A DNA stretch of 38,263 bases from an uncultured Bacteroidales bacterium (GTDB lineage: Bacteria > Bacteroidota > Bacteroidia > Bacteroidales > Bacteroidaceae). Each line of letters begins with the position of its first letter. The first letter of the stretch is position 1. Shown in pieces: positions 15,968 through 23,631 of the stretch. The stretch spans positions 1 to 38,263 of the forward strand of contig CACWTR010000024.1 of assembly GCA_902763865.1 (NCBI GenBank), given 5' to 3'. Both the position numbers and the translations under genes were made by a program. Below the pieces are notes generated by a model, which did no database searches, was not told the DNA's origin, and worked only from the letters and a program-made list of their open reading frames with translations.

Positions 15968-18127
15968 CTAAAAGTCTTTGCCGACGAACTCGGCACCGTT
16001 GCTCAGGGCACCCTCCTTGGCTTTGGCCGAAGGCTGGCGGAAGCGGTAGGAGACACTCAGGACGATGTTGGGAAAAGTGGGGCGCACCCATGTCTCGCTG
16101 CTTAGGAGCTTGGCAGTGCGCAGGCTGTGGTAGCGGGCCGTGTGAAAGGCATCGTGCCAGACGAGCCCCAGCTGTAGTTTCCCGCCGAGCAGCGACTGGC
16201 GGGCCGCAAGGTCGAAATAGAAGTGGGCCGACTCGCGTCCCTGTGTGAGGTATTGCGGTCCGACGAAGTGTCCGTCGAACTGCAGGGAAGTGTTGCGGGC
16301 CAGGCGGAACGTGTTGATGCATCCAGCCGTGCCTGTCGTGCCGTGGGCATTGGTACAGCCTTCATAGGTGGCGCGGTAGTTGTAGAGAGAGACGGTTCCG
16401 CTCGCCGTGAGCTGCCACCAGCGAGTGGGTTTCGTGGTCAGCTGCAGCTCGAGTCCTTCGCGCCATTCGTTGCCGGCATTGATGATGCTGTCGAGCGTCA
16501 CGCCGGGCGAGTAGGCGCGTCGTATGTAATCGACCACCCCTGTCCGTCTCCTTGCGTAGGCAGTCGCGTTCAGCTGTGTCTTGCCAATCGTCTTGCGCCA
16601 GGATAGTTCCATCGAGTGGATGTACTCCGACTCGAGGTCTGGGTTGCCGATGATGCGCGTGTGGTAGTCTTCGTAGGTGATATATGGTTCCAGCTTCCAG
16701 ATGCCCGGACGGTTGGTGCGGCGAGAGTAGCCAAGCGTGAAGGTTCCTGCCGCAGAACTCGTGTAGGCAAGGTGGGCGGAGGGATAGAATTCCGTGTAGC
16801 GGCGGTGACGACTGGTGATGGTGGGCAGGTCCATGTCGTCGCGGAGATGGTCGATGCGCAGTCCTGCGTCGAATTGCCATGGGCCGAAGCGGTCGTTCAG
16901 TTGCACGTAGGGACTGTGCGTCTGCCGCCGGTAGTAGAAAGGCGCATAGAGGTCGTCCTGCCAGACGAACTGCTGCTGCGGCAGGTCCCAATAGCAGATG
17001 CGGTAGTCGCCGTTCTCGCTGTAGGTGGTGTACTGGTAGCCGGCCTCGAGCATGCCTCCTGGCCGGTAGTGGAGCTTGTAGGCGAAGGCACCGTCGCAGT
17101 CCCAGTGGTGCTCAGTCTCGTAGCCGCGTGTGCCTTCCTGTCGTGCTCCGGCGGGGTCGAACATGTTGCTCTCGGTGTATTCCTCCGAGAAGTTGTCGTA
17201 GCGCAGACGGTTGGAGATGCTGATTTCGTCGCCTCGCTCGTTGAGCTTCCATGTATAGTCGATAGCAGCCTGCATGAGGTGTTTTGTCAGCTTGTAGCGG
17301 TCGTGGCTGTCGAGGATGTCAGCCCCTCCCGTGTCGTAGGTCATGTCGCCGCCTCGCGGATTGATGGTCTTGCCGCCCATCAGGTCGATGCCGATGCGGT
17401 GCCAGCCGTTGTCGAACTCATAGCCGCCTTGTCCGGTGAAGGTGCGGAAGTTGCGGAAGCGTGTGCCGTCGGCATAGGATGTTACCGTCTCGCCGCTTCC
17501 TTCTCCCCGGGCGGGGGATGCTGTCTGTTTCTCCTGCTCGAAGCGGCTCTTGTTGTGGATGTCGGAGGCCTGTCCGCCTACATATATATTATGTTGTCCT
17601 GTGCGGTAGTTGATTTTCGCATCGAGGGAGAGGGTGCCCCATGTCGAGGCTGTGCCGTTGGCAGCCACGTCCCAGCCGTCCGTCTCATTGCGGCGGGTGA
17701 CGATGTTGATGATGCCCACGTCGCCTTCTGTCTTGTACTTGGCGGAGGGAGTGGTCAGTATTTCGATGTCGCGGATGCTGGCAGCGCCGACCATCTGCAG
17801 GGCCTCTGTGCCCGAGAGGGGCGAAGGCTTGCCATCGACATAGACCAGGAATGCCTGGCTGCCGCGGTAGGAAAGGTTGCCGTCGGCATCCACCGTGACG
17901 CTCGGCACGGCTCTCAGCACGTCGAGTGCTGTGCCGCCCTGGGCAGTGAGTACCTGCGAGGCATCCAGGCGCTGGCGGTCCAGGCGGTAGCTGATGCGTT
18001 GTCGCTGCCCGTCGATGCTCACTTCGCGCATCAAGGTCGTATCGGAACGTTCTTGTGCAAAGGATGGCTGACAGGCTATGAGAGTGAACAGGAAAAGCAG
18101 ACTGCGGGGCAGGAAGTGGAACATCAT
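15968..18127 (-). CDS. TonB-dependent receptor, outer-membrane beta-barrel family
   Basis: A 719-residue outer-membrane protein with signal peptide (SLLFLFTLIACQPSFAQ). A plug domain follows (DVLRAVPSVTVDADG, YVDGKPSPLSG, IEILTTPSAKYKTEGDVGIINI), then a long region of amphipathic strands ending in Phe, as expected for barrel insertion. It lacks the N-terminal carboxypeptidase-like domain and the roughly 1000-residue length of SusC, and no SusD partner is nearby, so it belongs to the shorter OMP_b-brl type. The substrate is unknown; divergence from the GH3 gene suggests a glycan link, but a metal or peptide ligand is possible. The start could equally be 18124. An in-frame GC palindrome copy encodes SPARGEGSGE near residue 205. 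Confidence 0.88.
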   Translation of the reverse strand: MMFHFLPRSLLFLFTLIACQPSFAQERSDTTLMREVSIDGQRQRISYRLDRQRLDASQVLTAQGGTALDVLRAVPSVTVDADGNLSYRGSQAFLVYVDGKPSPLSGTEALQMVGAASIRDIEILTTPSAKYKTEGDVGIINIVTRRNETDGWDVAANGTASTWGTLSLDAKINYRTGQHNIYVGGQASDIHNKSRFEQEKQTASPARGEGSGETVTSYADGTRFRNFRTFTGQGGYEFDNGWHRIGIDLMGGKTINPRGGDMTYDTGGADILDSHDRYKLTKHLMQAAIDYTWKLNERGDEISISNRLRYDNFSEEYTESNMFDPAGARQEGTRGYETEHHWDCDGAFAYKLHYRPGGMLEAGYQYTTYSENGDYRICYWDLPQQQFVWQDDLYAPFYYRRQTHSPYVQLNDRFGPWQFDAGLRIDHLRDDMDLPTITSRHRRYTEFYPSAHLAYTSSAAGTFTLGYSRRTNRPGIWKLEPYITYEDYHTRIIGNPDLESEYIHSMELSWRKTIGKTQLNATAYARRRTGVVDYIRRAYSPGVTLDSIINAGNEWREGLELQLTTKPTRWWQLTASGTVSLYNYRATYEGCTNAHGTTGTAGCINTFRLARNTSLQFDGHFVGPQYLTQGRESAHFYFDLAARQSLLGGKLQLGLVWHDAFHTARYHSLRTAKLLSSETWVRPTFPNIVLSVSYRFRQPSAKAKEGALSNGAEFVGKDF
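17497..17520 (-). repeat. Possible GC palindrome copy inside the TonB receptor
   Basis: On the minus strand, TCCCC-n5-GGGGA is followed by the tail GAAGGAAGC, translated as SPARGEGSGE. It is weaker than the other copies and could be chance. Confidence 0.4.
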
Positions 18128-18154
18128 ATTAGCGGTTTTTCTCTATTGCTGTTA

Positions 18155-18162
18155 CAAAAGTA
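18155..18162 (-). promoter_or_regulatory. -7 box TACTTTTG of the TonB receptor gene
   Basis: The plus strand is CAAAAGTA, which reads TACTTTTG on the minus strand, 27 bases upstream of the start at 18127. It is divergent from the box at 18206-18213. Confidence 0.65.
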
Positions 18163-18205
18163 CACATTTCCCGACAGAAAAGAAAGTAATTCGGGCAAAT
18201 AGTCG

Positions 18206-18213
18206 TATATTTG
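18206..18213 (+). promoter_or_regulatory. -7 box TATATTTG of the GH3 pair
   Basis: TATATTTG followed by CA lies 11 bases before the first start codon at 18225. Confidence 0.7.
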
Positions 18214-18224
18214 CATAAAATAAT

Positions 18225-20327
18225 ATGCTTATGATGACTAAACGCTTATTTGCCCTTTCCGTTTTTCACCTTTTCGTGTTTTCGTTTTTGCTGGCACAGC
18301 AATATCCTTATCAGAATCCCGAGCTTACTCCCCACGAGCGTGCCGTTGACCTCTGCGGACGCTTGACTCTGGAGGAGAAGACGGGGCTGATGATGAACCA
18401 GTCGAGGGCCGTGGAGCGACTCGACGTGCCGGTCTTCCAGTGGTGGAGCGAGGCGCTGCACGGCGTGGGGCGCAATGGTCATGCCACCGTCTTTCCCATC
18501 ACGATGGGCTTGGCCGCCACATTCGACACGTTGCTCGTGGAGCGTATCTTCACGGCAGTCAGCGACGAGGCCCGCATCAAACATAACCAGGCGCATCGCC
18601 TCGGCACTCAGGGCGAGCTCTACCACGGCCTTTCCTTCTGGACACCAAACATCAACATCTTCCGCGACCCGCGGTGGGGCAGGGGACAGGAGACCTACGG
18701 CGAGGACCCTTACCTGACAGCTGTCATGGGCAAGAGCGTCGTGCGCGGCTTGCAGGGACCGGCTGATGCGCGTTACCAGAAATTGCTGGCCTGCGCCAAG
18801 CACTATGCTGTCCACAGCGGACCGGAGTGGAGCCGACATCGCTTCAATGCCGAGAATATCAAGCCCCGCGACCTGCACGAGACGTACCTCTACGCTTTTC
18901 GTGCCTTGGTCAGGGAAGCGAAGGTGGCCGAGGTGATGTGTGCCTACAACCGCTTCGAGGGCAAGCCCTGCTGTGGCAGTGACCGCCTCCTGCAGCAGAT
19001 ACTGCGCCAGGAGTGGGGCTTCGAAGGACTGGTGACGAGCGACTGCGGAGCCGTAGATGACTTCTGGATGAACCACGGACACCACTACAGCAGCAGCAAG
19101 ACGGAGGCAACGAGCCAGGCCGTCAGCAGCGGAACGGACGTGGAGTGCGGCAACAGCTATGGCAGTCTGGTCGATGGGGTGCGCGAAGGCCGCATCTCGG
19201 AGGAAACCATAGACCGCAGCCTCATCCGCCTGCTCGAGGCCCGTTTCCGCTTGGGCGACTTCGATGACCCTCACCTCAATCCGTGGAACCGTATTCCTGC
19301 CAGCCGCCTCTGCTGCCGCGAGCACAGCGACCTGGCCCTCGAAGCGGCCCGCAAGAGCATCGTCCTGCTGAGGAACAACGGCACGCTGCCACTCACTAAG
19401 GGAGAGGGCGTCTTTGTCATGGGCCCGAATGCTGCAGACAGCACCATGATGTGGGGCAACTACAACGGATTCCCACTCCATACCGTCACCATCGCCGAAG
19501 GCATCCGGACGCTTTGCCCCTCGGCAGTGCTTATCCCTTGGAAGCGGGATGCCGGGCAGCAGGTCCAGGCGGCTGCGGATGCCGGGACGGTCATCTTCTG
19601 CGGCGGTATCTCGCCGAGCCTGGAAGGTGAGGAAATGGATGTGAAGGAAGATGGCTTCAAGGGCGGAGACCGCACCATGATAGAGCTGCCACAGTCGCAG
19701 CGTGACGTCCTCGCCGCACTGCACAAGGCTGGCAAAAGGGTCATCCTTGTCCTCTGTTCGGGCAGTGCCATCGGGCTGGAGCCTGAACAGCAGACGACGG
19801 ATGCCATCCTGCAAGTCTGGTATGGCGGACAGGCTGGCGGACAGGCTGTGGCCGAGGTGCTCTTTGGACACGTCAACCCCAGCGGACGGCTGCCGGTGAC
19901 GTTCTACAAGAACGTGGAGCAGCTTCCCGACTTCGAGGACTACAACATGGAGGGCCACACCTACCGATACTTCCGTGGCGAGCCGCTCTATCCCTTCGGC
20001 TACGGACTGAGCTACAGCAAGTTCGTCTATGGCAAGCCGCGCTTCGACGACGGCAATGTGAGGCTCACGGTTACGAACAAGAGCAAGCGCGACGGCACGG
20101 AAACGGTGCTTATATATATAAGTAAGGTGGGCGATGCCGATGGTCCCATCCGCACCCTGCGTGCCTTCCAGCGCGTGGAGGTGTCAGCCGGCAGCACAGC
20201 TCAGGTCAGCATCCCCCTGCCCGACTCTGCCTTCGAGTGGTGGGACGCGAAGTCCAACGCCATGCGCATCCTGCCCGGACAGTACGTCATCCATGTGGGC
20301 AACCACAGCCTCAAGATAGAAAGATAG
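18225..20327 (+). CDS. GH3 glycoside hydrolase (beta-xylosidase/glucosidase type)
   Basis: A 700-residue secreted enzyme with signal peptide (LSVFHLFVFSFLLAQQ). The N-terminal TIM-barrel contains WWSEALHGVGR, FWTPNINIFRDPRWGRGQETYGEDP and KHYAVHSGPE. The catalytic nucleophile is Asp273 in VTSDCGAVDDF. The second alpha/beta domain carries ILFCGGIS-like and LEGEEMD...DRTMIELP segments, the region holding the acid/base Glu. A fibronectin type III-like domain follows YPFGYGLSYSKF. It lacks the PA14 insertion found in many longer relatives, giving a compact enzyme. The pattern is closest to GH3 xylan beta-xylosidases. Starts at 18231 or 18234 are also possible. The second GH3 gene follows after 20 bases. 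Confidence 0.93.
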   Translation: MLMMTKRLFALSVFHLFVFSFLLAQQYPYQNPELTPHERAVDLCGRLTLEEKTGLMMNQSRAVERLDVPVFQWWSEALHGVGRNGHATVFPITMGLAATFDTLLVERIFTAVSDEARIKHNQAHRLGTQGELYHGLSFWTPNINIFRDPRWGRGQETYGEDPYLTAVMGKSVVRGLQGPADARYQKLLACAKHYAVHSGPEWSRHRFNAENIKPRDLHETYLYAFRALVREAKVAEVMCAYNRFEGKPCCGSDRLLQQILRQEWGFEGLVTSDCGAVDDFWMNHGHHYSSSKTEATSQAVSSGTDVECGNSYGSLVDGVREGRISEETIDRSLIRLLEARFRLGDFDDPHLNPWNRIPASRLCCREHSDLALEAARKSIVLLRNNGTLPLTKGEGVFVMGPNAADSTMMWGNYNGFPLHTVTIAEGIRTLCPSAVLIPWKRDAGQQVQAAADAGTVIFCGGISPSLEGEEMDVKEDGFKGGDRTMIELPQSQRDVLAALHKAGKRVILVLCSGSAIGLEPEQQTTDAILQVWYGGQAGGQAVAEVLFGHVNPSGRLPVTFYKNVEQLPDFEDYNMEGHTYRYFRGEPLYPFGYGLSYSKFVYGKPRFDDGNVRLTVTNKSKRDGTETVLIYISKVGDADGPIRTLRAFQRVEVSAGSTAQVSIPLPDSAFEWWDAKSNAMRILPGQYVIHVGNHSLKIER

Positions 20328-20347
20328 ACAATTCCTAACATAGCATT

Positions 20348-22771
20348 ATGAACTATAAAATGATTTCCGCAGCCTTCTTGGGGGCTGCTGTAGCACTGCC
20401 CGCAAGGTCGCAGTGCATTCCCCGCGACGAGAACGTGGAGGCTCAGGTGGAGGCTCTGCTGTCGAAGATGACCCTCCGCGACAAGGTTGGGCAGATGTGT
20501 GAACTGGCCATCGACAAGGTGACGCAAGGCCCTGATGCCGGCAGCGCTTCGCTGGCTGGAGGCATGCTCTCGGCAGACGCCGTCGGCGAGGTCTTCGGCA
20601 AGTACAGGGTAGGTTCCATTCTGAATGTCCCCTTCGGTGTGGCACAGACGCCCGACAAGTGGGCCGACATCATCCGTGCCCTCAACACTGCCTCTTCGGA
20701 GCAGTGCGGCGTGCCTCAGATATATGGTGTTGACCAGATACACGGGGCAAGCTACACGTGGGGTGCTACGCTCTTCCCGCAGGAGGTGGGGCAGGGTGCC
20801 AGCTTCAATCCGTCCATCCCGCACCGCATCGGGCAGATAACGGCCTACGAGAGCCGTGCCTGCCTCATCCCCTGGGTCTATTCGCCCGTCATGGACGTGG
20901 CGCGTTCCCCGCTATGGCCCCGTGTATGGGAGAGCTTCGGCGAGGACGTGCTGCTGAATGGCATCATGGCCTCGGAGCTGACGCGCGGGCTCCAAGGCGA
21001 CGACCCCAACCACGTGGGCTCCAATAACGTGGCTGCCTGCCTGAAGCACTACATGGCCTACGGCGCTGCCGTCAGCGGCAAGGACCGCACCCCGTCGAGC
21101 GTCACCTATCGCGACATGATGGAGAAGTACTTCCAGCCCTTCCGCATGTGCTGCGAGGCAGGCGCACTGAGCCTGATGGTCAACTCGGCCAACAACAATG
21201 GCGTGCCCTTCCATGCCAACCGCCGCCTCCTGACCGAATGGCTGAAGGAGGGACTCAACTGGGACGGTATGATAGTGACCGACTGGGCCGACATCGACAA
21301 TATCTGGCGTCGCGACCATGTGGCTGCCAACAAGAAGGATGCCATCGCCCTTGCCATCAATGCCGGTATCGACATGACGATGGACCCCTATTCCACGGAC
21401 TTCTGCTCTCTGCTGGAGGAACTGGTCGGCGAAGGGCGCGTCCCCCTTTCCCGCATCGACGATGCCGTGCGCCGCATACTGCGACTGAAGATACGCGTCG
21501 GCCTGATGGACCGCACGACGTGGGACATTCCCTACAAGTCTCCTTCCGCTAAGAAGAAAAAGAAGTCCTCCCCTAAGGGAGACTTAGAAAGCCTCTATCC
21601 TGACTTCGGGAGCGACAAGTTCGCAGCCGAGGCAGTCAGCATGGCCGAGGAATGCATGGTGCTGCTGAAGAACGACCAGTCGGTGCTCCCCCTGAAGCGC
21701 GGCACGAAGCTCTTCGTCTGCGGACCCAACGCCAACAGCTTCCGCACGATGAACGGCGGCTGGACCTACACCTGGCAGGGAAACATGACCGACGAGATAG
21801 CCGGCAAGATAGGCCGCTACCGCACCTTCCTCGGTGCACTGCGGCAGAAGTTCGGGGAGGAGAACGTGGCCTACAGCGAATTGGTACGCTATGACGACAA
21901 AAACTTCAACCTCGACCACAAGGTGGGCGATGCGGCAGACGTGGCCGACAAGATAGCCGGTGCCGACGTCCTGCTGGCCTTCGTCGGCGAGAACTCCTAT
22001 ACGGAGACGCCGGGCAACATCGACGACCTCACCCTCTCGCCCCGCCAGCAGGAGATGGTACGCTCGCTGGCCGCCTACGGCAAGCCCATCGTGCTCGTCC
22101 TCAACGAAGGCCGTCCCCGCATCCTCAGCGAGATAGAACCCTTGGCAAAGGCCGTGGTCCAGACCTTCCTGCCCGGCAACCACGGAGGCGATGCACTGGC
22201 TAACCTCCTTGCTGGCGATGCCAACTTCTCAGCACGCATGCCCTACACCTATCCCAAGTACCACGGCTCGTTCATCACCTACGACTGCAAGCCCTGCGAG
22301 TATGTGGAGACCATGTCGGGTGCCTACAACTACGATGCCAACACCACCGTTCAGTGGACCTTCGGCTCCGGCCTCTCCTATTCCGAAGTGAAGTACAGCA
22401 ACCTGCGAGTGGAGGCCCCGACACTCTCCGGCACCCCCTTAAAGTGGGAGAAAGGAGAGTCTCCCTTTAAGGGAGATTCAGAGGGCCCGTCTATCCTGTT
22501 CACCGTCGATGTGACCAACCAGTCGGACCGTAGCGTCCGGGAGCCGGTCCTCCTTTTCGTGTCCGACCTCGTTGCTTCGCTCACGCCCGACGTGAAGCGC
22601 CTGCGTGCCTTCACCAAAGTGGAACTCTCCGCCCACGAGACGCGTACCGTCACCCTCCGCGTCCGTCCCTCCGACCTCGCCTTCGTGAACGAAGACCTGC
22701 AGTGGACCCTTGAGCCCGGCCAGTTCCGCGCCACCATCGGCAACCAGCGCGCGGAGTTCACCCTTCGTTAG
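20348..22771 (+). CDS. GH3 glycoside hydrolase (beta-glucosidase type)
   Basis: An 807-residue exported GH3 enzyme (signal peptide ISAAFLGAAVALPARSQ). The barrel carries GVDQIHGASYTWGATLFPQ, YSPVMDVARSPLWPRVWESFGED and KHYMAYG. The nucleophile is Asp312 in VTDWADIDN. The second domain starts near residue 418 (FAAEAVSMAEECMVLLKN) and the fibronectin-like domain follows WTFGSGLSYSEV. Family relatives remove terminal beta-glucosyl units. Two short non-conserved inserts at the domain junctions, around residues 400-417 (KKKKKSSPKGDLES) and 693-714 (EKGESPFKGDSEG), coincide with in-frame copies of the GC palindrome. It forms a two-gene unit with the upstream GH3. Confidence 0.93.
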   Translation: MNYKMISAAFLGAAVALPARSQCIPRDENVEAQVEALLSKMTLRDKVGQMCELAIDKVTQGPDAGSASLAGGMLSADAVGEVFGKYRVGSILNVPFGVAQTPDKWADIIRALNTASSEQCGVPQIYGVDQIHGASYTWGATLFPQEVGQGASFNPSIPHRIGQITAYESRACLIPWVYSPVMDVARSPLWPRVWESFGEDVLLNGIMASELTRGLQGDDPNHVGSNNVAACLKHYMAYGAAVSGKDRTPSSVTYRDMMEKYFQPFRMCCEAGALSLMVNSANNNGVPFHANRRLLTEWLKEGLNWDGMIVTDWADIDNIWRRDHVAANKKDAIALAINAGIDMTMDPYSTDFCSLLEELVGEGRVPLSRIDDAVRRILRLKIRVGLMDRTTWDIPYKSPSAKKKKKSSPKGDLESLYPDFGSDKFAAEAVSMAEECMVLLKNDQSVLPLKRGTKLFVCGPNANSFRTMNGGWTYTWQGNMTDEIAGKIGRYRTFLGALRQKFGEENVAYSELVRYDDKNFNLDHKVGDAADVADKIAGADVLLAFVGENSYTETPGNIDDLTLSPRQQEMVRSLAAYGKPIVLVLNEGRPRILSEIEPLAKAVVQTFLPGNHGGDALANLLAGDANFSARMPYTYPKYHGSFITYDCKPCEYVETMSGAYNYDANTTVQWTFGSGLSYSEVKYSNLRVEAPTLSGTPLKWEKGESPFKGDSEGPSILFTVDVTNQSDRSVREPVLLFVSDLVASLTPDVKRLRAFTKVELSAHETRTVTLRVRPSDLAFVNEDLQWTLEPGQFRATIGNQRAEFTLR
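21566..21593 (+). repeat. GC palindrome copy in frame, GH3 domain linker 1
   Basis: CTCCC (21568-21572) and GGGAG (21577-21581) with tail ACTTAGAAAGCC encode SSPKGDLES. It lies between the barrel and the second domain. Confidence 0.8.
22433..22487 (+). repeat. Two adjacent GC palindrome copies in frame, GH3 domain linker 2
   Basis: A degenerate copy (CCCCCTTAAAGTGGGAG) is followed directly by a clean one. The clean copy has CTCCCTT and AAGGGAG arms around a single T, with tail ATTCAGAGGGCC. Together they encode PLKWEKGESPFKGDSEGP just after the YSEV strand of the fibronectin-like domain. Confidence 0.8.
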
Positions 22772-22779
22772 GCTACATA

Positions 22780-22823
22780 CAAAACCTCGGCCAGCGCGTT
22801 GCAAAACCTCAGTCAACGCGTCC
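22780..22823. repeat. Two 22-bp GC-rich direct repeats
   Basis: Units beginning CAAAACCTC at 22780 and 22802 match at 17 of 22 positions, with a third partial CAAAAAC at 22824. They lead straight into the palindromic array. Confidence 0.7.
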
Positions 22824-22832
22824 CAAAAACTA

Positions 22833-22916
22833 TTTTCATGACGTGAAAATTAATTTTCACGTCATGAAAATTAATTTTCAAAGTTTGAAAATTGATTTTC
22901 ACGCTTTGAAAATAAC
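22833..22916. repeat. Array of four 21-bp palindromic units TTTTCA-n5-TGAAAA
   Basis: Units start at 22833, 22854, 22875 and 22896, exactly 21 bp apart. Arms are TTTTCA and TGAAAA, the 5-bp centres differ (TGACG, CGTCA, AAGTT, CGCTT) and the spacers are TTAA, TTAA, TTGA and TAAC. Units 1 and 2 have reverse-complementary centres, so 22832-22871 is a perfect 40-bp palindrome. The stretch 22772-23042 lies between convergent genes (GH3 and purN) and holds no credible gene; it also contains a hairpin at 22930-22952. Confidence 0.92.
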
Positions 22917-22929
22917 TTTTATATCGTGT

Positions 22930-22952
22930 GGCAAGAGGTTTTGCCTCTCGCC
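22930..22952. terminator. Hairpin between convergent genes
   Basis: AGAGG-TTTTG-CCTCT extended by GGC/GCC across one mismatch. There is no T-tract, so its role as terminator for GH3 or purN is uncertain. Confidence 0.35.
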
Positions 22953-23042
22953 GCCACAGCTTATAGATACGACGATGCCGGACCTCGGGAAGTACTCTCA
23001 AGGCCGCTTTGGGGGAAATAAGTAGGGGGGTGACTCGTGAAC

Positions 23043-23612
23043 TTACAGGAGTTTCATCACTTCCTGTTCCACGACGGCGGGGAAGTGTTCCATCTCAAGG
23101 AGGTGTTCCTTGTGGGCGATGTCATCTGCCGTGTCCTCCGGAGAGATGGGGGTGCGGAACTGGGCGATAATCTCGCCGCCGTCGCAGACGGGCGAGACGT
23201 AGTGGACCGTCATGCCTGTCTCGGTCTCGCCGGCTGCCTTCACGGCCTCGTGGACGTGGTGGCCCCACATGCCTTTGCCGCCGAACTTGGGCAGCAGGGC
23301 AGGGTGGAGGTTGATGATGCGGCGCGGGAAAGCCTCGATAAGATAAGTGGGAATAAGTGGCAGGAAGCCTGCCAGCACAATGAAGTCGATGCCGTACTCC
23401 CGGAGCAGGGGCAGCATCTCGTCGGGATTGTTGAGCTTGGGCTTGCCGGCGATGGCCGTAGGAACTCCCAGCCGTTCTGCCCGCACCAGGGCGTATGCAT
23501 CGGGTTTGTTGCTGACGACCAATGCGCACTTGACGGCATCGGAATGTTCGAAGTGCCGGATCAGATTCTCGCAGTTCGTACCGCTGCCGGAAACAAAGAT
23601 GGCGATGTTCAT
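23043..23612 (-). CDS. purN: Phosphoribosylglycinamide formyltransferase PurN
   Basis: A 189-residue cytoplasmic enzyme that transfers a formyl group from 10-formyl-tetrahydrofolate to GAR, the third step of purine synthesis. The start MNIAIFVSGSGTNCENLI is the GAR-binding P-loop-like motif. Asn101, His103 (NLHPALLP) and Asp144 (PVCDGGEII) are the conserved catalytic triad. The folate-binding region includes VLAGFLPLIP. Length is normal. It is the last gene of the minus-strand operon, 19 bases after era. Confidence 0.96.
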   Translation of the reverse strand: MNIAIFVSGSGTNCENLIRHFEHSDAVKCALVVSNKPDAYALVRAERLGVPTAIAGKPKLNNPDEMLPLLREYGIDFIVLAGFLPLIPTYLIEAFPRRIINLHPALLPKFGGKGMWGHHVHEAVKAAGETETGMTVHYVSPVCDGGEIIAQFRTPISPEDTADDIAHKEHLLEMEHFPAVVEQEVMKLL

Positions 23613-23631
23613 TTAATTCAGGAGTTACGAA

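Noticed and set aside
16616-18202. A 528-codon frame antisense to the TonB receptor
   Set aside because: Low-complexity Val/Ala/Asp-rich sequence without domains, fully overlapping a gene with a signal peptide, plug motifs and C-terminal Phe.
22833-22916. CRISPR array
   Set aside because: Units are adjacent palindromes without unique spacers, the period is 21 bp, and no cas genes are present. The same holds for 5562-5627 and 36134-36218.
22813-23025. Short frames on both strands reading KINFH-type heptapeptide repeats
   Set aside because: They are translations of the 21-bp palindrome array. Both strands give similar peptides because the DNA is palindromic, and the rest has no protein character.
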